A stretch of 50,399 nucleotides of DNA from the NCBI GenBank assembly GCA_036559195.1, contig DATBTN010000067.1:1-50399 (forward strand). Reading direction: 5' to 3'. The notes below the pieces were generated by a model. It saw nothing but the letters and a program-made list of their open reading frames with translations. It was not told the DNA's origin and did not search any database. Source of the DNA: Candidatus Baltobacteraceae bacterium. GTDB lineage: Bacteria > Vulcanimicrobiota > Vulcanimicrobiia > Vulcanimicrobiales > Vulcanimicrobiaceae. Positions 8,107 to 17,501 of this stretch are shown here, in pieces. Both the position numbers and the translations under genes were made by a program. The first letter of the stretch is position 1; each line of letters opens with the position of its first letter.

Positions 8107-9506
8107 GTACGCCGCGTCCGCCGCTGACCTTCGACGCACAGGAGACGATCCTCGTCATCGGGCTCGGCCGCAGCGGTCAAGCGTCGGTCGAGGTCCTGCG
8201 CGCGCGCGGTGCGGCCGTCTGCGCCGTCGATGAAAAACCGCGCGCCGAGTTAGCCGGCGCGATCGCGCACCTCGAGGCTCGGGGCGCGCGGTTTATCGAA
8301 CCCGCGGCGCTTGACGCCGCGCTCCCGCACTTCACCTCGGCGGTGCTTTCGCCGGGCGTTCCGCTCAACGGCGCGCTCGTGCGCCGCGTTCAAGCCGCCA
8401 ACGTGCCGGTCTTTAGTGAGATCGAGGTCGCCTCGCGTCTCTGCAAGGCGCCGATCGTGGCCGTGACGGGGACGAAAGGCAAGTCGACGACGACCTCGCT
8501 CATCGGTCACTTGCTGCGATCCGGCGGCGGCCGCGTCTTCGTTGGCGGAAACATCGGCAATCCGCTCATCGCCGAAGTGGTGGACGCGACCGCGAACGAT
8601 TGGGTCGTCGCCGAAGTCTCCTCGTTTCAGCTCGAGTCGATCCGTTCGTTTAAGCCGCGCGTCGGCGTGATCCTCAACATCTCGGCCGATCACCTCGACC
8701 GCTACTATTCGATGGACGAGTACGCGGAAGCCAAGTTCCGCATCTTCGCCAATCAAAGCGAGCGCGATGCGTTTGTGGGCAACCTCGACGACGATCGCCT
8801 CGCGGCCCTGCACTGGCAGGAGGATTCCAACCGCGTGCGCGGCCGCCAACTGTGGTTCACGATGTCGGATCGTCACGAACGCGCGACGATGTATCTGCGC
8901 GACGGCGCGCTCGTCTACGCACCGATCACCGGCGATCCGCGCCCGGTCGAGATCATGCGCCGCGACGAGATTCCGCTCGCGGGCGAACACAACGTGCAGA
9001 ACGTTATGGCCGCACTGCTCGCCGCGCTCGCTACCGGCCTGGATCCGCATCTCTTGCGCGAAGGCGTCATGAGCTTCGCGCCGATGGCCCATCGCCTGCA
9101 GCCGATCGGCGAGTTCGACGGCGTGCTCTACGTGGACGATTCGAAAGCGACCAATCCCGGAGCCGTCATCGCCGCTCTGCGCGCCTACGACCGCCCGATC
9201 GTGCTCATCGCGGGCGGGAAATCGAAGAAGACCGACTTTTCAGAATTGGGCGAGAGCATCGACGCGCGCGCGAAAGCCGTCGTGCTCATCGGCGAGGCGG
9301 CGGCCGAGATCGGCTCCGCGATTCGCCGCGCGCCGAAGTCCAAGGCACATTCGATGGAAGAAGCCGTGCACGTCGCCCGCTCGCTCGCACGACCGGGTGA
9401 CGTCGTGCTGCTCTCGCCGGCCTGTGCGTCGTTCGACATGTTCGCATCGGCCGAAGATCGCGGCGAACAGTTCGCGGCCGCCGTGCTGGAAGCGAAGGTC
9501 GTATGA
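8103..9506 (+). CDS. murD: UDP-MurNAc-L-Ala-D-Glu ligase MurD
   Basis: 467 aa. MurD adds D-glutamate to UDP-MurNAc-L-Ala. An N-terminal Rossmann fold carries GLGRSG (about residues 20-25), and the ATP loop GTKGKST is at 123-129. The C-terminal domain contains YVDDSKATNPGA, the typical MurD segment that contacts ATP and substrate. The ATG at 8103 overlaps the mraY stop, and the ftsW start overlaps the murD stop. A much longer in-frame extension upstream runs through mraY and is not coding. Confidence 0.96.
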   Translation: MSTPRPPLTFDAQETILVIGLGRSGQASVEVLRARGAAVCAVDEKPRAELAGAIAHLEARGARFIEPAALDAALPHFTSAVLSPGVPLNGALVRRVQAANVPVFSEIEVASRLCKAPIVAVTGTKGKSTTTSLIGHLLRSGGGRVFVGGNIGNPLIAEVVDATANDWVVAEVSSFQLESIRSFKPRVGVILNISADHLDRYYSMDEYAEAKFRIFANQSERDAFVGNLDDDRLAALHWQEDSNRVRGRQLWFTMSDRHERATMYLRDGALVYAPITGDPRPVEIMRRDEIPLAGEHNVQNVMAALLAALATGLDPHLLREGVMSFAPMAHRLQPIGEFDGVLYVDDSKATNPGAVIAALRAYDRPIVLIAGGKSKKTDFSELGESIDARAKAVVLIGEAAAEIGSAIRRAPKSKAHSMEEAVHVARSLARPGDVVLLSPACASFDMFASAEDRGEQFAAAVLEAKVV

Positions 9507-10678
9507 AGGCCGCCGCTCGAACCGCGCGCGCGCCGCGCGTCGATCCCGCGCATCGGGAAGAAGCGCTGCGCTCGTTCGTAGCGGCGCCGCCCGACATGGT
9601 CCTTTTCGGCGCGGTCGCGACCCTCGTGGCTATCGGCCTCGTCATGATTTTCAGCGCCTCGAGCACCACCGGCTATGCCGACTATCGCGATACCGCGTAT
9701 TTTCTCAAACATCAATTGATCTTCTTGGTCGCCGGCGGAGCGATCGCGTACGGCGTCTATCGCATCGACTATCGCCGCCTCAAAGGCATCGCGCCGTACG
9801 TGCTGGTGCTTTCGATTGTGAGTTTGGTGGTGGTGCTCGTACCGCACGTCGGCGTCGTCGTCGGCGGCGCGCGCCGCTGGATCGGCGCGGGCTCGATCTC
9901 GCTCCAGCCTTCGGAGTTTGCGAAGATCGCGCTCGTGCTCTATCTCGCTGCGGCGCTGGCAACGCGTGGCGAGCGAATCACCTCGCTGCCGCGCGGACTT
10001 TTTCCGCTCTGCCTGCCGGTCGCCATTATGGCCGTGCTGGTGCTCAAAGAGCCGGACATGGGAACGGCGAGTTTGCTCGTTATGACGGCGTTCGCGCTCT
10101 TCTTCGCGGCCGGCGCGCGCATCGAACATCTGACGCTGATTCTGCTCGCCACGGTGCCGCCGGTCGTTGCGACGATTCTCGCGAGCCCCTACAAGCGCGC
10201 GCGCATCTTCGCCTTCATCGATCCGTGGAAAGACGCACAGAACACGGGCTTCCACATCGTTCAATCGCTCTTCGCGCTCGGAAGCGGCGGAATCTTTGGC
10301 GTCGGACTCGGCCAATCGCGCGCGAAGTTCTTCTATCTGCCCGAACAGTACACCGATTTTATCTTCTCGATCCTGGGCGAAGAGCTGGGCCTCATCGGCG
10401 CGGTCGGGGTGGTGGTGCTCTTCGCGCTCTTCGCCTACCGCGCGATCCGCATCGCGATCGCGTCGCCGGATCGGTTTGGATTCTTTCTGGTCGCCGGCGC
10501 GACCGCGATGATTACGATCCAAGCTTTCATTAACATCGGCGTCGTCACGTCGTCGTGGCCGGTAACCGGCGTGCCCCTTCCGTTCATCTCGTTCGGCGGA
10601 AGTTCGCTCATCGTGAATCTGATCGCGGTTGCCTTGATTATGAACGTCGGTCGCTACCGGCGCGTCAATCTCAAATAA
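9503..10678 (+). CDS. ftsW: SEDS-family peptidoglycan glycosyltransferase FtsW
   Basis: 391 aa with about ten predicted membrane helices. FtsW polymerises lipid II at the septum with FtsI. Recognisable SEDS segments are GGARRWI, LQPSEFAKIA, KEPDMGT, the loop PWKDAQNTGFHIVQS (with the conserved Asp needed for activity in SEDS proteins) and the C-terminal PLPFISFGGSSL. Position between murD and murG supports FtsW rather than RodA. The N-terminus has about 30 mainly basic cytoplasmic residues before the first helix. Confidence 0.95.
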   Translation: MKAAARTARAPRVDPAHREEALRSFVAAPPDMVLFGAVATLVAIGLVMIFSASSTTGYADYRDTAYFLKHQLIFLVAGGAIAYGVYRIDYRRLKGIAPYVLVLSIVSLVVVLVPHVGVVVGGARRWIGAGSISLQPSEFAKIALVLYLAAALATRGERITSLPRGLFPLCLPVAIMAVLVLKEPDMGTASLLVMTAFALFFAAGARIEHLTLILLATVPPVVATILASPYKRARIFAFIDPWKDAQNTGFHIVQSLFALGSGGIFGVGLGQSRAKFFYLPEQYTDFIFSILGEELGLIGAVGVVVLFALFAYRAIRIAIASPDRFGFFLVAGATAMITIQAFINIGVVTSSWPVTGVPLPFISFGGSSLIVNLIAVALIMNVGRYRRVNLK

Positions 10679-10680
10679 GG

Positions 10681-11712
10681 ATGGAACCGACGATCGCGCA
10701 GCGGATCGCGCGCCAGGCGCAAGCCTGCGGTGCGATGGGCTCGCCATTGTATGCGGCCTTGCTCGCGCAGGCTGCCGATGCTTCGGGCCGTCCCGGACCG
10801 CTGCGCGATCTGTTGAACGCCAACGCCGAGCGTTCGAGGATCGGCCTGCGTTTGATGGGCGCGCTGCACGCCTGCGCGCTCGACGGCACCGCGCCTGCGC
10901 TGGCGGCGCATTTTCCGTCGGCCGGGGGCGACGGCGATCCGGCGGCGGCCTGGCGCGCGGCTTCGGAGCTGTTCGCTGCGCAGCCGGCGCGCGTCGCGCG
11001 CTTGCTCGAGCGCGTGCCGCAGACCAACGAAGTGGCGCGCTCGATGCCGCTGATGGCCGCGTCGCTGGCCGCCGTCGCGCGCCGGCCGTTGCCGATGCGA
11101 ATCTTCGAGGTCGGGTCGAGTGCGGGTCTGAATCTGCGTTGGGATTCGTACGGGTACGCCGGCGCGGGCTGGGCGTGGGGCGATGCGGCTTCGCCGCTGC
11201 AGCTTCGCAACCGCATCGCGAGCGGCCGCCCGGCGAATCTCGAGGCGCACGTCGAGATTGCGGAGCGTCGCGGCTGCGATCTCAATCCACTGGATCCGTG
11301 CGATCCGGCACACCGGCAAGAACTGCTGTCCTTCGTGTGGGCCGATCAGGTCGAGCGGTTCGATCGTTTGCGGGCGGCGCTGCTCGTCGCCGAACGCGTC
11401 GCCGTTGCGATCGATCGCGCCGACGGCGTTGAATGGATCGAGCGCGTACGACCCTCGGCCGGCTCGCTGACCGTCGTCATGCACTCGGTCGTTACCGAAC
11501 ACTTGCCGCGCGCGATGCGCGACGCGTTGCGCGCGGCCATAGCGCGGGTGGGAGCGCGCGCCGCGGACGATTCGCCGGTCGCCTGGATTGCCATGGAGCC
11601 TGGAGAGGGTGCGTACGAAACGCGCGTGAGGCTCTGGCCGGAGAGTTGGGAACGGCTCGTCGCGCGCTCCGACGGACACGCGCAGGATATTCGCTGGAGC
11701 GAGGCCGCATGA
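10681..11712 (+). CDS. DUF2332 family protein embedded in the dcw operon
   Basis: 343 aa, recognised as a DUF2332-type protein of unknown function. The segment IFEVGSSAGLNL (141-152) resembles the glycine-rich motif I of Rossmann-fold, SAM-dependent methyltransferases, so a methyltransferase-like fold is possible; that is inference. Other conserved-looking parts are RGCDLNPLDP, FVWADQ and VMHSVVTEHLP. No signal peptide or membrane helix is present. It starts 2 nt after ftsW and overlaps murG by 4 nt, so it is co-translated with lipid II synthesis genes. DUF2332 is not a standard dcw component. Confidence 0.75.
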   Translation: MEPTIAQRIARQAQACGAMGSPLYAALLAQAADASGRPGPLRDLLNANAERSRIGLRLMGALHACALDGTAPALAAHFPSAGGDGDPAAAWRAASELFAAQPARVARLLERVPQTNEVARSMPLMAASLAAVARRPLPMRIFEVGSSAGLNLRWDSYGYAGAGWAWGDAASPLQLRNRIASGRPANLEAHVEIAERRGCDLNPLDPCDPAHRQELLSFVWADQVERFDRLRAALLVAERVAVAIDRADGVEWIERVRPSAGSLTVVMHSVVTEHLPRAMRDALRAAIARVGARAADDSPVAWIAMEPGEGAYETRVRLWPESWERLVARSDGHAQDIRWSEAA

Positions 11713-12824
11713 ACGTGCTCTTTGCCGGCGGCGGCACGGGCGGTCATCTCTATCCCGCGATCGCAATCGCCGACGCGCTGCGCGCGCGCGCGAACGTACG
11801 ATTCGTCGGTACGGCCGATCGCTTGGAAGCCTCGATCGTGCCGCAGGCGGGCTATCCACTCGCGTACGTTACGAGCCGTCCGCTCGCGCGAAAGCTTTCG
11901 CCGACGACGCTGCTGACGGTGGGCGCGAACGCGCTCGGCATCGCCCAAGCGTTGCGCACGCTGCGCGCGGCGAGGCCCGACATCGTTATCGCCACCGGCG
12001 GGTATGTCTGTTTCCCGGTCGTCGTCGCCGCGCGCATCCTGCGGCTGCTGCGCTTGAGTTCCGCGCCGATCGCGTTGCTCGAGCCAAACGCGCGCCCGGG
12101 CTTGACCAATCGTCTCTTGGCGCCGCTCGTCGACGAAATTTGGGGTGCCTTTCCCGCCGGCGACGGCGCGTTTGCCGCCAACTACGTTCGCACGGGTATT
12201 CCGGTACGCGCGAGCCTGCGGCGGCACAACAATCGCATCGAGGCCGCGCGGCGGCTGGGGCTGGATCCCAATCGCCGCACGCTGCTGGCGATCGGCGGCA
12301 GTCTCGGCGCGCGTTCGATCAACGAGGCGGTTGCGGCGCTCGTCACGCGGCGAGCGTTGCCGCGCGATTGGCAAGTGCTGCACGTCAGCGGCGAGCGCGA
12401 CTACGCATACATGCAGGCCGAAGAGCGCGAACTGTTCGGCGACAACCACGCGGTGCTCGTGCCCTATCTGCCCGATCTGGCCGACGCCTACGCGGTGAGC
12501 GATCTCGTGTTGGCGCGTTCGGGCGCGTCGACGCTCGGCGAACTCGCCGCTCTCGGCTTGCCGTCGATTCTGGTTCCATATCCGTTCGCCGCCGAGGAGC
12601 ATCAACTCGCCAACGCAACGGCCTTCGAGCGAGCCGGCGCCGCGGCGATTCTTCCGGATCGGGAGTTGGGAGCCGACGCGCTCTGGTGGACGTTCTCCAA
12701 GCTGCTCGAATCGTCGCGCTTGCCGGCGATGCGTACGGCCGCGCGCGCGCTGGCTCCCGGCGATCCGGTCGCTACGATTCTCACGCGGATAGAGGCGCTG
12801 CTTGCGCGAAGGGAACGTGCGTGA
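11709..12824 (+). CDS. murG: Lipid II synthase MurG (GlcNAc transferase)
   Basis: 371 aa. MurG transfers GlcNAc from UDP-GlcNAc to lipid I on the cytoplasmic membrane face. The N-terminal glycine loop GGGTGGH is at 7-13, and the second domain has GGSLGA and the UDP-binding stretch RSGASTLGELAALGLPS followed by PYPFAAEEHQ, a GT28 signature. The ATG at 11709 overlaps the DUF2332 stop, and the stop overlaps the murC GTG. Confidence 0.96.
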   Translation: MNVLFAGGGTGGHLYPAIAIADALRARANVRFVGTADRLEASIVPQAGYPLAYVTSRPLARKLSPTTLLTVGANALGIAQALRTLRAARPDIVIATGGYVCFPVVVAARILRLLRLSSAPIALLEPNARPGLTNRLLAPLVDEIWGAFPAGDGAFAANYVRTGIPVRASLRRHNNRIEAARRLGLDPNRRTLLAIGGSLGARSINEAVAALVTRRALPRDWQVLHVSGERDYAYMQAEERELFGDNHAVLVPYLPDLADAYAVSDLVLARSGASTLGELAALGLPSILVPYPFAAEEHQLANATAFERAGAAAILPDRELGADALWWTFSKLLESSRLPAMRTAARALAPGDPVATILTRIEALLARRERA

Positions 12825-14182
12825 CGCAGCGTTTGCATTTTGTGGGAATCGGCGGGATAGGTATGAGCGCGATCGCTCGAATCCTGCTCGCGCGCGGTGA
12901 GACGATCTCGGGCTCCGACGTGAAGGAGTCGCCGATGCTCGATACGCTGCGCGCCGAAGGGGCGCACGTGTTCGTAGGGCACGACGCGGCTAATATCGCG
13001 CAAGCGCGCGCGCTCGTCGTGAGTTCGGCGATCGACGTTGCGAATCCGGAGTATCGCGAGGCGCGAGCGCGCGAGATTCCGATCTTCCGGCGCGGGGAGA
13101 TGCTCGCGCAGCTCGTGCGAGCGGGGCGCGGAATCGCGATCTGCGGTACCCACGGTAAGACGACCACGACCGCGATGACGGCTTCGGTCTTGCGGCTGGG
13201 CGGCGTCGATGCGAGTCTGGTGCTCGGCGGGATCGCGATCGACACCGGCACCAACGCGCACAACGGCTCGGGCCCGTGGTTTTTAACCGAGGCCGACGAA
13301 TCGGACGGATCGTTCGCGCTCCTCGAACCGAGCGTCGCCGTCGTCACCAATATCGAAAACGATCATCTGGCAAGCGACGAAGAATTGCCGAAGCTGGTCG
13401 ACGATTTCGAGCGTTTTCTCGGCAAACTTCCCGAAGACGGGACGGCGATCGTCGGTATCGATAATCCGCAGAGCGCCTCGCTGCTCGGCCGAGCGCGCGG
13501 TGCCAAGACGGTCACCTTTGGATTTGCGGGTGACGCGGACGTGCGGCCGGCAACGCTCACGTTCGCGAATCTCGGTTCGGTTTTCGACGTCCTGGCAGGG
13601 GATATGTGCTTGGGAACCGTCGAGCTGAACGTTCCGGGGGCGATCAATATCGCCAACGCCCTCGCAGCGATCGCGGTCGGGCGCGCGCTCGAAATCCCCT
13701 TCGTGCAGATCGCGCGCGGGCTGCGCGCGTTCAACGGCGTGCGCCGGCGTTTCGAGATCCTCGCGCGCAACGCGCGCATGATCGTCGTCGACGACTACGC
13801 GCACCATCCGACCGCCGTGCGTGCGACGATCGCTGCGGCCCGTCAATACCATCGCGGGCCCATCGTGGTCGCGTTTCAGCCGCACCGCTACTCGCGCACC
13901 GCGTATTTGGCGGCGCAGTTTGCCGACGCGCTACGCGGTGCGGATTCCGTCTATCTGACGCCGATCTACGCCGCTTCGGAGCAGCCCGTGGACGGCGTGA
14001 GCGAACGCTCGATCGGCGAACCGCTGCAGGCCGGTGGAACGCACGTGTGCTACGCATCCGACGTTGCCGACCTGCCCGAACTCCTGCTGCGCGATGCGCC
14101 CGACGGCGCGCTCGTCTTGATGCTCGGCGCCGGGAATATTACCACCGTCGCGGCGCGTTTGGCGCGCGAGTTCGCGGAGTGA
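12821..14182 (+). CDS. murC: UDP-MurNAc-L-alanine ligase MurC
   Basis: 453 aa from a GTG start inside a GTGA overlap with murG. MurC adds the first stem residue, L-Ala, to UDP-MurNAc. The N-terminal dinucleotide-like loop GIGGIGMS is at 9-16, and the ATP loop GTHGKTT is at 109-115. The C-terminal domain has DDYAHHPTAV, and then FQPHRYSRT, both typical of MurC. Confidence 0.96.
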   Translation: MTQRLHFVGIGGIGMSAIARILLARGETISGSDVKESPMLDTLRAEGAHVFVGHDAANIAQARALVVSSAIDVANPEYREARAREIPIFRRGEMLAQLVRAGRGIAICGTHGKTTTTAMTASVLRLGGVDASLVLGGIAIDTGTNAHNGSGPWFLTEADESDGSFALLEPSVAVVTNIENDHLASDEELPKLVDDFERFLGKLPEDGTAIVGIDNPQSASLLGRARGAKTVTFGFAGDADVRPATLTFANLGSVFDVLAGDMCLGTVELNVPGAINIANALAAIAVGRALEIPFVQIARGLRAFNGVRRRFEILARNARMIVVDDYAHHPTAVRATIAAARQYHRGPIVVAFQPHRYSRTAYLAAQFADALRGADSVYLTPIYAASEQPVDGVSERSIGEPLQAGGTHVCYASDVADLPELLLRDAPDGALVLMLGAGNITTVAARLAREFAE

Positions 14183-15135
14183 CGGCGAGCGTTCTTCACG
14201 CGGCGGATCGCGAAACGCTGCGCGCGATCTGCGGCGCCGGCGTGGCGTTCGACGAACCGCTCGCGCCCTTCACGTATTGGAAAATCGGAGGCCCGGCGGA
14301 CGCGTGGATCGTCGTCGAGAACGAGGAGCAGCTCGCGGCGCTGATGCGATTCTGCGCGAAACGCCGCGTGGCGTGGCTCGCGCTTGGCAGCGGCAGCAAT
14401 CTGCTCGTCGGCGACGGCGGCATCCGCGGGCTCGTGCTGCGGCTGGCGGGGGATTTCGCAAACATCGTCGTCACGCACGACGACGCGACCGTCGTCGTGC
14501 ACGCGGGGGCGTCCGGCAATATGCCGCTGCTCACGGCCAAGGCCGCCGCGGTCGGCGCCGTCGGCGTGGCTTCGCTCGCGGGAATACCGGGAAGCGTGGG
14601 CGGCTCGCTGCGCATGAACGCCGGAACCGATCGCGAGATGGGTGACTTCGTGCGCGAAGTGTGGGTGCAGTCGCCGGGTAAACCCGATCCGCATCCGGTG
14701 ACGGTGCAGTATTATTACCGGCACACCTCGCTCTCCAGCGACGCGATCGTGGCGCGAGTGACGCTGGTCTTCGAGAAGGGCGACGCCAAGCGCGTGCGCG
14801 AGGAGATGCAGGCACGCCTGGTGCGCCGCAAAAACACTCAGCCGCTGGCGCTCCCCAACGCCGGCTCGTGCTTCCGCAATCCCGAAGGCGACAAGGCCGC
14901 CCGGCTGATCGAGGCGCTCGGCGCTAAGGGATGGCGTGAAGGCGGCGCGGAAGTCTCACCCCTGCACGCCAACTTCATTAACAACGTCGATCGAGCGAGC
15001 GCGCGCGACGTTGCGACGCTGTTGGCGCGCGTACGGCACGGCGTTTTCGAGCGCTTTGGCGTCGAATTGCAACTCGAAGTGCATCTCGTCGGTGAATTTA
15101 CCGATTCCGATGACGTCTGTGAGCGAGCTACGTGA
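14179..15135 (+). CDS. murB: UDP-N-acetylenolpyruvoylglucosamine reductase MurB
   Basis: 318 aa, GTG start in a GTGA overlap with murC. MurB is the FAD enzyme that reduces UDP-GlcNAc-enolpyruvate with NADPH to UDP-MurNAc. The FAD-binding segment LGSGSNLLVGDGGIRG and AGIPGSVGG are clear. The likely catalytic serine is S230 in NAGSCFRNP, and the tail has the conserved Glu in LQLEVHLVGEF. murA is not in the window. Confidence 0.96.
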   Translation: MTASVLHAADRETLRAICGAGVAFDEPLAPFTYWKIGGPADAWIVVENEEQLAALMRFCAKRRVAWLALGSGSNLLVGDGGIRGLVLRLAGDFANIVVTHDDATVVVHAGASGNMPLLTAKAAAVGAVGVASLAGIPGSVGGSLRMNAGTDREMGDFVREVWVQSPGKPDPHPVTVQYYYRHTSLSSDAIVARVTLVFEKGDAKRVREEMQARLVRRKNTQPLALPNAGSCFRNPEGDKAARLIEALGAKGWREGGAEVSPLHANFINNVDRASARDVATLLARVRHGVFERFGVELQLEVHLVGEFTDSDDVCERAT

Positions 15136-16064
15136 CGAGTAAGAAACCCAAGGTCGCCGTCGTGATGGGCGGGGCCAGCGCCGAACGCGAGATCTCGATT
15201 CAGACCGGATCGGGCGTTCTGCGCGCGCTGCAGTCGCTCGGCTACGAAGCAAAATCGCTCGACTACGACGCCGGGTTTATTGAAGCGATCCGGCGGCTGG
15301 AACCCGACGTGGTCTTCAACGCGCTGCACGGTCCCGGCGGTGAAGACGGGCAGATTCAAGGCGTGCTGGATTTCTTGCAGATCCCATACACGGGCAGCGG
15401 TCTCGAAGCGGCGGCGCTCGCCATGGACAAGCATCTCACCAAGAAACTGCTCGCGGCCGAAGGGCTGCCGACGGCGCCGTGGGATCTCTTCGACCTCTCG
15501 GGCGGCACGCTGCCGCTGTTGCCGGGATCGCTCGATCTGCCGCTGGTCGTTAAACCGCGTTACGAAGGCAGCAGCGCCGGCGTGACGATCGTGCGCTCGC
15601 ACGAACAGTGGACGCAAGCCATGATCGACGCGGCGGCGCGCTACGACGAGGTCATGGCCGAGGAGTTCGTTGCGGGCCGCGAGTTCACGTGCGGCGTTCT
15701 CGGCGAGGAGGCGCTGCCGATCGTCGAGATCGTCTCGAACAAGGACGAGTTTTACACCTACGAGGCAAAATACGGCGCCGGCGGCAGCACGCACATCGTG
15801 CCCGCGCGTATCGACGACGATCTCGCGGCCCGCATGCAGATGCTCGCGCTTTCGATGCATCGGCTGATCGGTCTACGCGACTACTCGCGCACGGATTTCA
15901 TCGTCAGCAACGAGGGCCGCCCCTACATCCTCGAGGTCAACACCCTGCCGGGACTCACTCCCACAAGCCTGCTGCCCGATGCCTGCAACGCCATCGGCCT
16001 CAGCTACGAAGCCCTCATCGCCCGCCTCGTCACCTACGCCCACGCCCGCAATCCCGCCATCTAA
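15132..16064 (+). CDS. ddl: D-alanine-D-alanine ligase
   Basis: 310 aa, GTG start overlapping murB (GTGA). This ATP-grasp enzyme makes the D-Ala-D-Ala dipeptide used by MurF. Conserved segments include GGASAERE near the N-terminus, NALHGPGGEDG, PYTGSG, KPRYEGSSAGV and the metal/ATP site ILEVNTLPGLT. It is the last gene of the wall operon here; instead of ftsQ-ftsA-ftsZ, an unrelated amidohydrolase follows. D-Ala would come from the alanine racemase gene at 22.8-23.9 kb. Confidence 0.95.
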   Translation: MTSKKPKVAVVMGGASAEREISIQTGSGVLRALQSLGYEAKSLDYDAGFIEAIRRLEPDVVFNALHGPGGEDGQIQGVLDFLQIPYTGSGLEAAALAMDKHLTKKLLAAEGLPTAPWDLFDLSGGTLPLLPGSLDLPLVVKPRYEGSSAGVTIVRSHEQWTQAMIDAAARYDEVMAEEFVAGREFTCGVLGEEALPIVEIVSNKDEFYTYEAKYGAGGSTHIVPARIDDDLAARMQMLALSMHRLIGLRDYSRTDFIVSNEGRPYILEVNTLPGLTPTSLLPDACNAIGLSYEALIARLVTYAHARNPAI

Positions 16065-16096
16065 AACCCCACGCTGTCATCTAAAGGAAGCCTTAC

Positions 16097-17494
16097 ATGA
16101 CGCACGATCCGCTCTCATGCCGCTGTCCGCACGTTCCGTACTCGGACAGAATTTTCGCACAAGCGGAGGCGTACTTCGGCCGACGCGCGTTTTTGATCGG
16201 CGCGGCGGCGGCGAGCGCGGCGATCTTCCTACCGTGGCGCGCCCGAGCCGCGCAAGGTCAGACCATCGTGTTGAAGGCCGCGCATCTTTTCGACGGGCAT
16301 ACGCTGCACACGCCGGGCGTGCTCGTGCTCAAAGGCGACCGCATCGTTTCGATGACCGCCGGCGACGCGGGCTCCGATGCAAAGACGATCGACCTGGGCG
16401 CGGCGACGATCATGCCGGGACTCATCGACTGTCACACGCACGTAGCCGCGCGCGTCGTTCCGGACACGTACTTACTCGCGCTGCTCCCGCCGCACACGGC
16501 TGCGGATAACGTCGCGGAAGCCTCGCTCTACAGCATCCGCAACGCGCAAGTGATGCTGCGCAACGGATTTACCACGATTCGCGACGTCGGCGGCGGAGCC
16601 GGCATCGATTTGGCGCTGCGCAACGCGATCGCTAACGGGGCGATCGTCGGACCGCGCATTCTGGCGGCCGGCCCGTCGCTCTCGATCACCGGCGGGCACG
16701 GCGACACGAACGATCTGCCGGAGTTCGTGCACGTCGATCAGCCGATCGAATCGGGCGTATCGTACGGCCCCTACGGCTTTCGCGAGCGAGTGCGCGAACA
16801 CGTCAAACGCCACGTCGATCTCATTAAGATCCTTGCAACCGGCGGCGTGCTCTCGTACGGCGACGTGTGGGATATTCCGCAGTTTAATCTCGACGAAGTT
16901 CAAGCGGTCGTCGACGAAGCGACCAAGTTCGAACGCAAAGTGGCCGCGCACGCGCACGGCGACAAGGGCATCGCGATCGCCGTCAAGGGCGGCGTGCACT
17001 CGATCGAGCACGCGACCGGCGTGGGCGAAGCCACGCTCAAAGAGATGCAGCAGCGCGGCACGTATCTCACGCCCACGATCTGGGCGCTCGATTCGATACT
17101 TCAACCGGGCAATCCGAACAAGATCTCCGCGCAGTCGATCGCGAAGGCCGAACTCGCCAAGCAATTGCGCGACGAAGGCATGCAGCGCGCGGTCGGCACT
17201 TCAGTAAAGATGAGCTACGGCACCGACGCCGGAGTGTTCCCGCATAAAGAAAACAACCGCGACTTCGCGCTCATGGTGCATCACGGAATGAGCGCCATCG
17301 ACGTGTTGCGTTCGGCAACATCGAGCGCCGCCGACCTGCTCGGCACGCGCGATCGCGGCGTTCTCGCCCCCGGCAAACTCGCCGACATCATCGCCGTCCC
17401 CGGAAACCCCAGCGAAACCATCACCGCCGTCGAGCACCCCTCTTTCGTCATGCTGAACGGCAAACACATCGCGATCGACGCACTGGCAACGTAG
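16097..17494 (+). CDS. Tat-exported metal-dependent amidohydrolase
   Basis: 465 aa, imidazolonepropionase/Xaa-Pro-dipeptidase-like branch of the amidohydrolase superfamily. An N-terminal twin-arginine signal (R29-R30 followed by AFLIG and a hydrophobic stretch ending ARA at about 51) suggests folded export. Likely metal ligands are H113 and H115 (HTH), K244 in LIKILATGG (a candidate carboxylated Lys), H285, H305 and D377 in GTDAG. A good ribosome-binding site (AAGGA) precedes the ATG. Such enzymes often hydrolyse dipeptides or lactams, but the substrate cannot be read from sequence. It faces the glycosyltransferase gene tail to tail, 7 nt apart. Confidence 0.85.
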   Translation: MTHDPLSCRCPHVPYSDRIFAQAEAYFGRRAFLIGAAAASAAIFLPWRARAAQGQTIVLKAAHLFDGHTLHTPGVLVLKGDRIVSMTAGDAGSDAKTIDLGAATIMPGLIDCHTHVAARVVPDTYLLALLPPHTAADNVAEASLYSIRNAQVMLRNGFTTIRDVGGGAGIDLALRNAIANGAIVGPRILAAGPSLSITGGHGDTNDLPEFVHVDQPIESGVSYGPYGFRERVREHVKRHVDLIKILATGGVLSYGDVWDIPQFNLDEVQAVVDEATKFERKVAAHAHGDKGIAIAVKGGVHSIEHATGVGEATLKEMQQRGTYLTPTIWALDSILQPGNPNKISAQSIAKAELAKQLRDEGMQRAVGTSVKMSYGTDAGVFPHKENNRDFALMVHHGMSAIDVLRSATSSAADLLGTRDRGVLAPGKLADIIAVPGNPSETITAVEHPSFVMLNGKHIAIDALAT

Positions 17495-17501
17495 GTTTCT
17501 T

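Noticed and set aside
9185-10747. 520-codon open frame antisense to murD and ftsW
   Set aside because: Charged low-complexity translation covering two certain genes on the other strand.
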